Below, piece after piece: positions 22,945 through 30,671 of a stretch of DNA of 33,871 nt. Positions within the stretch are counted from its first letter, which is position 1. Every line of letters starts with the position of its first letter. Position numbers and translations under genes: made by a program. The DNA is from Phycisphaerales bacterium (GTDB taxonomy: Bacteria; Planctomycetota; Phycisphaerae; Phycisphaerales; SM1A02): positions 1 through 33,871 of the forward strand of contig JAKVBQ010000034.1 in NCBI GenBank assembly GCA_022447205.1, in the 5' to 3' direction. The notes beneath the pieces are model-generated. The model saw only the letters and a list, made by a program, of their open reading frames with translations. It did not search any database and had not been told where the DNA came from.

Positions 22945-24492
22945 TCAGGGGCAGACACCCCAGGCTCCGAGGAGCATGGTGAGGTCTGCGCCGTCCACCT
23001 TGGTGTCACCGTTGAGGTCGCCCCTGCAGACGCCGATCGCATCACCCACCGTGATGTAGTCGATCAGGTCGAAGGCGAATCCCATCGCGATGTAGTCATC
23101 GATGTCGAAGTCACCGTCACAGTCGATGTCTCCGTAGGTGACGGTGTCAACCACGCCGCATCCGCAGAGACCGGGGTCGGTCTTCAGCGGGTCGTTCGGG
23201 CAGTCGTCGATGCAATCGGGGGTTCCGTCGCCGTCGCTGTCGGTTTCGGGCGAGCCACAACCACAGAGACCCGGTTCGAACTTGTTCGGGTCTTCGGGGC
23301 ATTCGTCATCCTCATCGCAGTAGCCGTCCCCGTCGCTGTCCGCGCAGAAGTCGCATTCGAAGGTGAAATCATTGCCACCGCCGTTAACGTAGGGCCCGTA
23401 GGTCTGGGTGGGCAGGTTCCCGCAGAGGGTGGTCCCACTGATCGATGGGATCAGATCCTCGGGCCCTTCGACGGTGTAGATGCCGCCACCCAGGCCGCCG
23501 AAGAGTTCGTTTGCGAGATTGTTGTAGATCACCGTATCGATCACGGCCGGGGTTCCGCCATCGTTGAAGATCGCGCCGCCGTTCTCCGCGCTGTTGAAGG
23601 AGAAGACGCAGTCGTAGATCACCGGGCTGCTGCCGAGCATGAAGATCGCGCCACCGCCTCCCTGGACGAAGATGTCATCACCCTCCTCGCGGATCCTGGT
23701 CGAGTTCTCCGTGAAGAGGCACTCGTTCATGGTCATGCTTCCATCGACGTACATGGCACCACCGTTGCAGTTGAAGCGGCTGGTGCTGTTGCCGGTGAAG
23801 GTGCAGTTGTTCAGTTCCATGCTGCCGCTCGCGTAGATGGCGCCGCCACCTGCGGAATCGGAGTTGTTGGAGATGTTCTCCGTGAAGGTGCAGTTGCGCA
23901 GGGTCACGTTGCCGTTGACGTACATGGCTCCGCCACTTTGCGTCGTGGAATTGTTCGTGAAGGCGCAGTCGGTCAGGATCGCACTGCCGGTGAAGAGGTA
24001 GAACCCGCCCCCGCCGGCACTGCCACTGTTGTCCATGAACACGCAGTTGTTCAATACGGGGTTGCCATTGAAGGTGCCCATGCCGCCGGCATCGTTGTTG
24101 TCAACGAAGAAGCAGTTGTTCAAGGTCGGGCTGGTGCCGTTCACCAGCATGCCTCGACCATCCGCATTCTGGATCTGGATGTTCTCGAAGATGGTTTCGG
24201 AGCCTTCTCCGGAGTCGACCCTCAGCAAGCTGGTGATGCTCCGGCCATCGAGGATCGAGGTCGGTGCTCCGCTCTTATCGGTGCTGCCGATGATCGTGAT
24301 GGCAAGACCCATGGTATTGAGGGTCTGATCAGGTTCGTAGAGACCGGCTTCGAGCTGGATGATGTCGCCATCACTGCTGCTGTTGATCGCCTTCTGGATG
24401 TCTCCGCCTGCGGGGACATTGATCGTCTCGGCTCCTGCGGAAACAGCAGCAAACATCGCTGTCACAGCAGCCAGGTGTCGCATCATCATCAT
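22945..24492 (-). CDS. Secreted beta-helix protein with calcium-binding stretch and dockerin-like end
   Basis: A roughly 515-residue exported protein. A signal peptide (RHLAAVTAMFAAVSAGAE) is followed by INVPAGGDIQKAIN and DIIQLEAGLYEPDQTL, the N-terminal cap of right-handed beta-helix proteins. Coils with repeated NCTFTxN and GGAMYV units follow. Then comes an Asp-rich, Cys-containing stretch of the thrombospondin type 3 kind (DSDGDGYCDEDDECP and DSDGDGTPDCIDDCP), and a dockerin-like end with two calcium loops finishing LLGAWGVCP. I place the start at 24492 because GGAG lies 6 bases before that ATG; the frame also allows 24504. It is a clear paralogue of the protein at 25862-27319 and more loosely of 24854-25837. 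Likely surface or secreted; no enzymatic residues identified. Confidence 0.85.
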   Translation of the reverse strand: MMMMRHLAAVTAMFAAVSAGAETINVPAGGDIQKAINSSSDGDIIQLEAGLYEPDQTLNTMGLAITIIGSTDKSGAPTSILDGRSITSLLRVDSGEGSETIFENIQIQNADGRGMLVNGTSPTLNNCFFVDNNDAGGMGTFNGNPVLNNCVFMDNSGSAGGGGFYLFTGSAILTDCAFTNNSTTQSGGAMYVNGNVTLRNCTFTENISNNSDSAGGGAIYASGSMELNNCTFTGNSTSRFNCNGGAMYVDGSMTMNECLFTENSTRIREEGDDIFVQGGGGAIFMLGSSPVIYDCVFSFNSAENGGAIFNDGGTPAVIDTVIYNNLANELFGGLGGGIYTVEGPEDLIPSISGTTLCGNLPTQTYGPYVNGGGNDFTFECDFCADSDGDGYCDEDDECPEDPNKFEPGLCGCGSPETDSDGDGTPDCIDDCPNDPLKTDPGLCGCGVVDTVTYGDIDCDGDFDIDDYIAMGFAFDLIDYITVGDAIGVCRGDLNGDTKVDGADLTMLLGAWGVCP

Positions 24493-24504
24493 CGAATTCT
24501 CCAT

Positions 24505-24853
24505 TTACGAGGACAGCGCCCAGTATAGGCAGAACGCATCTGAGACTCCAAGAATCAACTTTCCATTATTGGATGTGGATTTTGAATGCTTGCTGCCCTG
24601 CTTCTGACGGCCATCCCAGACCGTGCGGGACGGTCGTTCCGGTCTCACTTGGTCGGATATCATCCGGCTTGGTTCACAGCCAGCGCTGATTTTCGCTGTT
24701 TTCACAGCAGGTTCGTCTCTTCGGCCCCCACGCTGTCGGGCTGGCGGATGTCGATGCACTCCTGTTTGAGTGCGGTGTACCCGGTCGGATCTGGGCGCTC
24801 CTCTTCAAGGCCTGGTCAAAGATGGTCTAGGCTGGTGGTTCGAGGAGCCGTCC
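24505..24853. other. Divergent intergenic region, relatively AT-rich
   Basis: This 349-base gap between two divergent beta-helix genes contains no gene I can support. Its part near 24550-24595 is clearly more AT-rich than the surroundings. It holds a likely minus-strand promoter (24522-24551), an inverted repeat GACCGT / ACGGTC at 24619-24635, and two direct copies of TTCACAGC at 24673-24680 and 24701-24708, spaced 28 bases apart, flanking the palindrome CAGCGCTG at 24681-24688. The direct copies could be binding sites. GAGGAG lies just before the plus-strand start at 24854. Confidence 0.45.
24522..24551 (-). promoter_or_regulatory. Candidate sigma-70-like promoter for the beta-helix gene
   Basis: Read on the minus strand, TTGGAG and TATACT are separated by 18 bases. 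TATACT matches five of six bases of the -10 consensus and TTG the start of the -35. The -10 lies about 30 bases before the preferred start codon at 24492, giving a short leader with GGAG as ribosome site. Confidence 0.45.
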
Positions 24854-25837
24854 ATGACCACCGTCCTGCTCGCCACCGCCTGTGTCTTCGGAACTGCCGC
24901 GGTGGTCTCCGGCGACACCTATCTGGTCGGGCCGGACTCACCTGATGACATCCAGGCGTTGCTTGACGACGTGATCGTGGATGGTGACATCATCCAGCTC
25001 GAGGCGGGTCGCTACCTGATCGAGACCACGATCGACCCCCGTGGCCTGGCCGTCATCCTGCGTGGGGTCGTCGATGAAGACGGCACTCCGCTCTCGATCC
25101 TGGACGGTCGTGGTGCGACCCGGGTCATGAACTGCCTGGTCGGTGAAGGACCGGACACGGTCTTCGAGAACCTCGTGGTCACCGGCGGCTCGACCCCGAG
25201 TGGTGGTGGGGGACTCTTCAACTTCATGGGGAGCAGCCCGACACTGATCAACTGCCTCTTCACCGGGAACCGGGCCGACAACGGTGGGGGGCTCTTCAAC
25301 TGGATCGACTGCAGTCCGAAACTGGTGGACTGCGCGTTCATCGGGAACACCGCTTCGACCGGGGGCGCGATGAACAACTTCACCGACTGCAACCCGACGA
25401 TGACCGGTTGCACGTTCACCGGCAACACCGCCCTCGCCGGTGGCGCGGGTGGGGGGCTCTTCAACTACGGCGGGAGCGTTCCCACCCTCGTCGACTGCGT
25501 CATCACCGACAATGCGCTCCTCGGCGGCGCCTCTGGCGGTGGGATGTACAACTTCTATGGTCCCGGCGCGGTGCTCTCGGGCACCACCGTCTGCGGCAAC
25601 GTTCCCGACCAGATCAGCGGAAACTGGACCGACGAGGGCGGCAACACCGTTCGCGAGGAGTGCCTCGACACCTGTCCGAGCGACCTTGATGGTGACGGCC
25701 TCGTCGACGGCGAGGATCTCACGACCCTCCTTGGTGACTGGGGCATGACCGGGGGAGCGAGCGACCTCGACGGGGACGGCCTGGTCGATGGCGCCGACCT
25801 CGTGATCGTTCTCGCATCCTGGGGTGCGTGTCCGTAG
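24854..25837 (+). CDS. Short secreted beta-helix protein with dockerin-like end
   Basis: A 327-residue exported protein: signal peptide (TTVLLATACVFGTAAVVSGD), cap module DDIQALLDDVIVDGDIIQLE with LDGRGATRVMN, then four to five coils built on GGGLFNF-x-x-x-x-P-x-L-x-x-C-x-F-x-G-N. The end has two calcium-loop repeats (DLDGDGLVDGEDLTTLLGDW, DLDGDGLVDGADLVIVLASW) and WGACP. Unlike its two flanking paralogues it lacks the thrombospondin type 3-like stretch. The start at 24854 has GAGGAG upstream; 28 earlier codons in frame are not signal-like. It is divergent from 22945-24492 and convergent to 25862-27319, with 24 bases between stops. Probably surface associated; function unknown. Confidence 0.84.
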   Translation: MTTVLLATACVFGTAAVVSGDTYLVGPDSPDDIQALLDDVIVDGDIIQLEAGRYLIETTIDPRGLAVILRGVVDEDGTPLSILDGRGATRVMNCLVGEGPDTVFENLVVTGGSTPSGGGGLFNFMGSSPTLINCLFTGNRADNGGGLFNWIDCSPKLVDCAFIGNTASTGGAMNNFTDCNPTMTGCTFTGNTALAGGAGGGLFNYGGSVPTLVDCVITDNALLGGASGGGMYNFYGPGAVLSGTTVCGNVPDQISGNWTDEGGNTVREECLDTCPSDLDGDGLVDGEDLTTLLGDWGMTGGASDLDGDGLVDGADLVIVLASWGACP

Positions 25838-25861
25838 TTTCGACGGCCTGCCCGATTCGGT

Positions 25862-27319
25862 TCAGGGACAGACGCCCCATGCGCCGAGGACGATGGTCAG
25901 GTCCTCGCCGTCGACGAGGCCGTCGCCATTCATGTCGCCGGGGCAGACCCCGAGGTCGATGCCCATCGCCGCATAGTCGTCCAGGTCGAAGTCACCGTCG
26001 CAGTCGTAGTCACCTGCGACATCGGTGTCGATCCGGTTGCAGCCACAGCGACCCGGTCCGGTCTTCTGCGGGTCGGTGGGGCAGTCGTCGATGCAGTCGG
26101 GGACGCCGTCGCCATCCGAATCGATGTCCGGTTCCCCCGGGCACTGGTCGAGGCCGTCGCAGACCCCGTCGTCATCCGCGTCCGGACAGTTGAGGCAGTC
26201 GTCACAGGACATGGAGACGCAGTTTGCGCCGAGATCCTCCCAGAAGCCCTGGATCTGGTTCGGGGTGTTGCTGCAGACGGTGGTGCCGGCGAGCGTGGTG
26301 TCGCCGCCCGAACAGGACATGCCTCCGGCGTTCTCCCCGGCCACGTTGCCGACGATCGAGCAACCGGTCAGCACCGGACCGCTGTCGAGATTGCGGATGG
26401 CGCCTCCGATCTCGGCGGTGTTCCCGGCGAACGTGCAGTCGGTCAGGATCGGGCTGCTGCCGTCGTTCTTCATGCCGCCACCGAAACCGACGGCGGTGTT
26501 GTCCGTGAACGTGCAGTCGATCAGTTCCGGATCACTGCCGTCGTTGAACATCCCGCCGCCGCCGTGGGTTGCGTCGCTGGCGAGGGAGCTGTTCTCCGAG
26601 AACGTGCAGTCGGTCATCGTCGGGTTGCTGCCGCCGCCGTTGCAGACGCCGCCGCCGCGTTCGGTGGCGGTGTTGTCCCAGAACGTGCAGCCGGACAGTG
26701 TCGGGTCGCTCGCGTCGTTGTACATGCCGCCACCATGGTCCGTGGCGATGTTGCTCCTGAAGATGCAGTCGGTGAGGACAGGGGTCCCGCCGGTGCAGTA
26801 CACCGCGCCTCCGAACCGGGCGACGTTGCGCGTGAACTTGCACTCGGTCAGGGTCGGGCTGCCCTGGGTGTTGTGGAGTGCACCGCCGTCGGACTCGTTG
26901 AGTGCGATGTTGTCGGTGAACGTGCAGTTGACGAGCATCGGGCTGCTGCCCTGGCAGTACATCCCGGCACCGTCCTCGGAACGACCGTTGGTGAGGACGA
27001 GGTTCTCGAGGATGGTCGTCGAGTCCTCGCCCGAGACGCACTGGAGGACGCGGATGCTCGCGCGTCCGTCGATCCTGCTCATCGGGGCGTCCTGCTCGTC
27101 GACGGCGCCCCGGATCGTGATCGCCCGGCCGATCGTGTCGAGGGTGTAGTTCGGTTGATAGACCCCGGCATCCAGCTGGATCACGTCCCCGGTGGCGGAC
27201 ATGTTGATCGCCTTCTGGATGTCACCGCCCACCGGAACGTGGATGGTGTCCGCTGCCGCGCGGCTCCCAGCCAGAATGATGGCCGGAGCGATCAGGCTGG
27301 CCAGGCATCGTGTCATCAT
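25862..27319 (-). CDS. Secreted beta-helix protein with calcium-binding stretch and dockerin-like end
   Basis: A 485-residue paralogue of the protein at 22945-24492. It has signal peptide MMTRCLASLIAPAIILAGSRAAAD, the cap IHVPVGGDIQKAIN with DVIQLDAGVYQPNYTL, about ten coils with repeating GGGMxND-x-S-x-P-x-L-x-x-C-T-F-x-x-N units, a Cys- and Asp-rich stretch (DADDDGVCDGLDQCP, DSDGDGVPDCIDDCP) and a dockerin-like end (DMNGDGLVDGEDLTIVLGAW then GVCP). The coil units are so alike that they give repeated DNA at about 70-100 base spacing. GAGGAG lies before the start at 27319, in a context like its paralogue (GAG plus two ATGs). The order of modules matches extracellular proteins of this lineage. 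The function is unknown. Confidence 0.85.
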   Translation of the reverse strand: MMTRCLASLIAPAIILAGSRAAADTIHVPVGGDIQKAINMSATGDVIQLDAGVYQPNYTLDTIGRAITIRGAVDEQDAPMSRIDGRASIRVLQCVSGEDSTTILENLVLTNGRSEDGAGMYCQGSSPMLVNCTFTDNIALNESDGGALHNTQGSPTLTECKFTRNVARFGGAVYCTGGTPVLTDCIFRSNIATDHGGGMYNDASDPTLSGCTFWDNTATERGGGVCNGGGSNPTMTDCTFSENSSLASDATHGGGGMFNDGSDPELIDCTFTDNTAVGFGGGMKNDGSSPILTDCTFAGNTAEIGGAIRNLDSGPVLTGCSIVGNVAGENAGGMSCSGGDTTLAGTTVCSNTPNQIQGFWEDLGANCVSMSCDDCLNCPDADDDGVCDGLDQCPGEPDIDSDGDGVPDCIDDCPTDPQKTGPGRCGCNRIDTDVAGDYDCDGDFDLDDYAAMGIDLGVCPGDMNGDGLVDGEDLTIVLGAWGVCP

Positions 27320-27453
27320 CTCGGAACTCCTCGGGGGCGTTCCAGACTAGTCGACCGATCTCCCCGAGGCCAAGGAAAAGGGTCATCTGTACTCGTGCCA
27401 TCCTCCTGGTGTATCGTTCATTCCGGCTTCCAGAGCCATCACAGGGAATCCAT

Positions 27454-28410
27454 ATGAAGAACAAGACCCCGGCACACCGAGCGGCCTTGAGTACAGAGGA
27501 CTACCACGCCCTGACCGGATTCGACGGTGCGTGGCGTGATACCTGGTGGAACGACGAGTTCCTCTCGATGATGGCACGGCAGTGGGGCCTGGAACGGGTC
27601 GAGACCGTGCTCGACGTCGGATGCGGCGTCGGACACTGGGGGCAGAGACTGCTGAGCCACATGAGCACCACGACCGTGCTCCACGGGGTCGATCCCGAGG
27701 AGGCGTGGGTGGAGGGTGCGCACGAGCGGGCGAAGGCCCTCGGGCAGGAGGAACGATCGGAGTTTCAGGTCGGCACGGCCGAAAGCCTTCCCTGGCCGGA
27801 CGACAGCTTCGACATGGTCACCTGCCAGACGGTCCTGATCCATGTCGCCGACATCCGCACGGTGGTCGAGGAGATGACCCGCGTCCTCAAGCCGGGAGGA
27901 CTCTTCCTCGCGGCCGAACCGAACAACTTCGGGAGCATGGCGGGGGGGTGCATCGCCGATCCACTGTCACCCTGGGAACAGGTTTCCGACCTCCTGGAAC
28001 TGGAATACTGCTGCTCACGGGGGAAGCTCGCCGTGGGCGAGGGCCACCAGTCCGGCGGGCACCTCGTCATGGACGCCTTGCGATCGTGTGGCTGGACCGA
28101 TGTCAAGGTCCACCTCAACAACCAGAGCGCCCGGGTGATCCCCCCCTACACCGATCTCGCCTCGAAGACGATGGTCGACTATCTCCGCACCACCCATGAA
28201 TCGGGTGCGGCGATGGTGTTGGGCAGCACTCGTGAGAACTGTCTTCGTTACTTCCTTGCGGGTGGTGGCGAGGAGGCACGGTTTCCCGTGCTCTGGGAAC
28301 AGGCCCGTGCGCGGCTCGCGGAAACGATCAGGGCGATCGACGAGGGCACCCATGCCAGTGCGGGTGGGCACATCCACTACCTGACCTGGGGACGCAAGCC
28401 CGCGTCCTGA
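27454..28410 (+). CDS. SAM-dependent class I methyltransferase
   Basis: A 318-residue protein. Motif I is VLDVGCGVGHWG at 52-63, the acidic residue after strand 2 is in LHGVDPEE, motif II-like PWPDDSFDMVTCQTVLIHV follows, and motif III-like RVLKPGGLFLAAEP confirms the methyltransferase 11 type. The C-terminal about 130 residues form an extra segment with no recognised match and probably contact the substrate. The ATG at 27454 is preferred since AGGGA lies about 8 bases upstream; the frame extends 48 codons further but overlaps the divergent beta-helix promoter. It stands alone between secreted-protein genes, so its context does not reveal a substrate. Methyltransferases occur in aryl polyene loci, but this one is about 16 kb away from the operon. 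Confidence 0.87.
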   Translation: MKNKTPAHRAALSTEDYHALTGFDGAWRDTWWNDEFLSMMARQWGLERVETVLDVGCGVGHWGQRLLSHMSTTTVLHGVDPEEAWVEGAHERAKALGQEERSEFQVGTAESLPWPDDSFDMVTCQTVLIHVADIRTVVEEMTRVLKPGGLFLAAEPNNFGSMAGGCIADPLSPWEQVSDLLELEYCCSRGKLAVGEGHQSGGHLVMDALRSCGWTDVKVHLNNQSARVIPPYTDLASKTMVDYLRTTHESGAAMVLGSTRENCLRYFLAGGGEEARFPVLWEQARARLAETIRAIDEGTHASAGGHIHYLTWGRKPAS

Positions 28411-28441
28411 TGCCGGGTTCCTTCCCGAAGACGATGCCGGT

Positions 28442-28519
28442 CCGGCACCAAGCAGAAGCTGCTGCAATGAGCTGTGGGGAGTTGTTCCTCGTGGCTTGTT
28501 CAGGACGAGAGGGGAGTCA
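28442..28519 (-). repeat. Conserved 3' flanking repeat, copy 1
   Basis: A 78-base segment covering the stop codon and 3' flank of the 28517 gene. By hand count it matches copy 4 at about 68 of 78 positions without gaps. The core CGTGGCTTGTTCAGGACGAG lies next to the stop. A small hairpin AGCAG-AAG-CTGCT is inside. Confidence 0.8.
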
Positions 28520-29104
28520 GGGGCAGACGCCCCACGCGCCGAGGAGGAGCCCAAGATCGACTCCGTTGATCATGCCGTCGCCGTTGATGTCACCTGGGCA
28601 GGTGCTCGGGCAGTCGTCGCATGAACCCTGCGGCAGGAACGTTCCCCCAAGTCGCTCGCAGTGTCCGGAGAGGTTCTCGGTCATGAGTGTGCAGCCGGAG
28701 GGCGCGCAGCAGACGCCGGCGCCTGTCACCGTGTTGATCCAGACGGTGTTGGGCTGGCCGTCGTTCGCGATCATGGCATCGAGGTCCCCGTCGCCGTCGA
28801 GGTCGCCAAGAGCGAGTGACCTGCTGCGGCTGTCTCCGAGTGCCTGGCCGGAGTCGGTGAAGAGGTCGCAGCCGTCGTTGGTCCAGACGGTGTTGGGTTG
28901 ATAGTTGTAGTTCGCGACCATGGCATCGAGGTCGCCGTCGCCGTCGAGGTCACCGAGGGCGACTGAGGTGCTGTAGCTGTTTCCGAGTCCCTGTCCGGAA
29001 TTGGTGAACTCGAACGTGACCTGGGCGCTGGCAATACCGGCGCAGGCACCTCCAGCCAGGAGGGCGGGCAGCAGGAATACGGTGGGGGTGCGGTGGTTCG
29101 ACAT
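28517..29104 (-). CDS. Short FG-GAP/VCBS repeat protein with dockerin-like end
   Basis: A 195-residue exported protein with signal peptide (LLPALLAGGACAGIASAQ). It has only two FG-GAP/VCBS-type units, each ALGDLDGDGDLDAMxAN followed by QPNTVWxN. After them lies a cysteine module (GVCCAPSGC, then CERLGGTFLPQGSCDDC) of a kind common in secreted proteins of this lineage, then a single calcium loop DINGDGMINGVDLGLLLGAW and GVCP. The two neighbouring paralogues have seven units, so this gene looks like an internally shortened copy or a protein that must oligomerise to form a propeller. The start matches its paralogues: conserved CCATCCCT and GGAG upstream and the ATG-TCG context. It shares its 3' flank with the next three genes. 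Confidence 0.83.
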   Translation of the reverse strand: MSNHRTPTVFLLPALLAGGACAGIASAQVTFEFTNSGQGLGNSYSTSVALGDLDGDGDLDAMVANYNYQPNTVWTNDGCDLFTDSGQALGDSRSRSLALGDLDGDGDLDAMIANDGQPNTVWINTVTGAGVCCAPSGCTLMTENLSGHCERLGGTFLPQGSCDDCPSTCPGDINGDGMINGVDLGLLLGAWGVCP

Positions 29105-29200
29105 CGTTCCTTGTTACTCCAGGGATGGGAAGGCAGTCGGCCCAGCGTAACGCTCGCCGTCATCTGTCCCAAGGTAATTCTGCTGCCGACTTTCGTGGCT

Positions 29201-29240
29201 GGGTGTTCTTCGTGGCTTGTTCAGGACGAGAGGGGAGTCA
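29201..29240 (-). repeat. Conserved 3' flanking repeat, copy 2 (short)
   Basis: Forty bases at the stop and 3' flank of the 29238 gene match the core of copy 1 almost exactly; farther out the similarity fades apart from a short CTGCTGC. Confidence 0.75.
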
Positions 29241-30521
29241 GGGGCAGGCGCCCCAGGCGCCGAGGAGGGAGGTCAGGTCGGCGCCATCCGTGTTTCCGTC
29301 ACCGTTCAGGTCCCCGTTTGCGGTGTTCCATCCACCCAGGAGCAGGGTGAGGTCCGCGCCGTCGACGACGTCATCGTTCGTGAGATCCGCCGGGCATGTC
29401 TCACCCGTCACGTTGAACCACACGGTGTTGGCAGGCTCGTCGAAGGCATTTGCGAGCATGACATCGACATCGTCGTCGCCGTCGAAGTCGCCTAGAGCGA
29501 CGGTGAAACCGTTGGCGTATCCAAGGGTCTGGTCCGATTCGGTGAAGACGCCGTTTCCATCATTGGTCCAGATGGTGTTGGGCTCCTCCAGGTTGCAGGT
29601 GATGGCATCGAGATCGCCGTCATCATCGAAGTCGGCAAGGACCACCTGACAGTTCCTGTTCTCGCCGAGCGCCTGTTCCGAGTCCGTGAAGGTGCCGTTG
29701 CCATCGTTGAACCAGACGGTGTCCGGTTCGTCTTGGAAGTTCCCGAAGATCGCGTCGAGGTGGCCATCGCCGTTGAGGTCGCCGAGCGCGACCGTCAGGC
29801 TGTTGCTGTTTCCAAGCGCTTGATCCGAACCGGTGAAGGTGCCGTCGCCGTCGTTGAACATGATGCGGTTGGGCTGCCCGAAATAGTCCGCGAGCACGAC
29901 ATCGAGGTGTCCGTCACCATTGAGGTCGCCGAAGGCGAGCCCATAGGTCCACAAGGTTCCGATCAGATAGTCACTGCTGTTCGTGAAGTTTCCATTTCCA
30001 TCGTTGTGCGCGACGGTGACGACCTCGCTCCCGGTGTTCCTGTTCGTGAAGATGGCATCGAGATCCTCGTCACCGTCGAGGTCGGCCAGGACGACGAGGA
30101 CGCTGTTGGGTCGTCCGATGTCCTGTTCCGAGTTCGTGAAGGTGCCCTTGCCGTCGTTGATCCAGAGGGAGTTGGGCTGGTTGGAGATCACGATCACGGC
30201 ATCGAGGTCGTTGTCGCCGTCGCAGTCGCCCAGGGTGACCATGATGCCGGAATCACCGAGTGTCTGTGCCGATTCGGTGAATGTTCCGTTGCCGTCGTTG
30301 ATCCAGATGGTGTTGGGCTGGCCGCAGCAGTTCGCGACGATGGCGTCGATGTCTCCGTCACCATCGATGTCCCCGGCGGCGATGCTCGTGCTGGAGCCTT
30401 CGTCCAGCGTCTGGCCTGAATCGGCGAATTCGATGGGCGCCTGACCGGCGGCTCCGGCGGAAGCAAGCAGGGCAAGGAAGGTCGTGAGGTACGGGACGGC
30501 GAGGGGGCAATGGGGCGACAT
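29238..30521 (-). CDS. Seven-unit FG-GAP/VCBS propeller protein with dockerin-like end
   Basis: A 427-residue exported protein. After the signal peptide (LTTFLALLASAGAAGQA) and the lead-in FADSGQTLDEGSS come seven units of about 46 residues, each with a D-x-(D/N)-x-D-G/D-x-x-D calcium loop (for example AAGDIDGDGDIDAIVAN, AFGDLNGDGHLDVVLAD, ALGDFDGDDDVDVMLAN) and a QPNTIWINDGNGTFT-type strand pair. Seven units fit a seven-bladed beta-propeller. The end carries two calcium-loop repeats (DLTNDDVVDGADLTLLLGGW, DLNGDGNTDGADLTSLLGAW) and WGACP. Proteins of this design usually bind ligands outside the cell. The coding repeats produce internal DNA repetition every roughly 140 bases. Confidence 0.86.
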   Translation of the reverse strand: MSPHCPLAVPYLTTFLALLASAGAAGQAPIEFADSGQTLDEGSSTSIAAGDIDGDGDIDAIVANCCGQPNTIWINDGNGTFTESAQTLGDSGIMVTLGDCDGDNDLDAVIVISNQPNSLWINDGKGTFTNSEQDIGRPNSVLVVLADLDGDEDLDAIFTNRNTGSEVVTVAHNDGNGNFTNSSDYLIGTLWTYGLAFGDLNGDGHLDVVLADYFGQPNRIMFNDGDGTFTGSDQALGNSNSLTVALGDLNGDGHLDAIFGNFQDEPDTVWFNDGNGTFTDSEQALGENRNCQVVLADFDDDGDLDAITCNLEEPNTIWTNDGNGVFTESDQTLGYANGFTVALGDFDGDDDVDVMLANAFDEPANTVWFNVTGETCPADLTNDDVVDGADLTLLLGGWNTANGDLNGDGNTDGADLTSLLGAWGACP

Positions 30522-30595
30522 CGGTCTTTCTTTCTCCGGGTCTCTATAGAGGGATGGTAGTCAGCAGGCCCCGGTCTGGCGCAGGCCGGCGGGGT

Positions 30596-30671
30596 ACCAG
30601 GCAGAAGCTGTGTATGTACTGGACTGTGGTCGGTTGTTCCTCGTGGCTTGTTCAGGACGAGAGGAGAGTCA
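30596..30671 (-). repeat. Conserved 3' flanking repeat, copy 3
   Basis: This segment at the stop and 3' flank of the 30669 gene shares the core next to the stop and the distal GCAGAAGCTG part with copy 1, with a diverged middle. Confidence 0.75.

Noticed and set aside
22834-24528. 564-codon open frame on the plus strand rich in Val, Ala and Glu
   Set aside because: It mirrors the beta-helix repeats on the opposite strand and runs through the terminator at 22891; the repeated VEGAV-like pattern is the complement of coil repeats.
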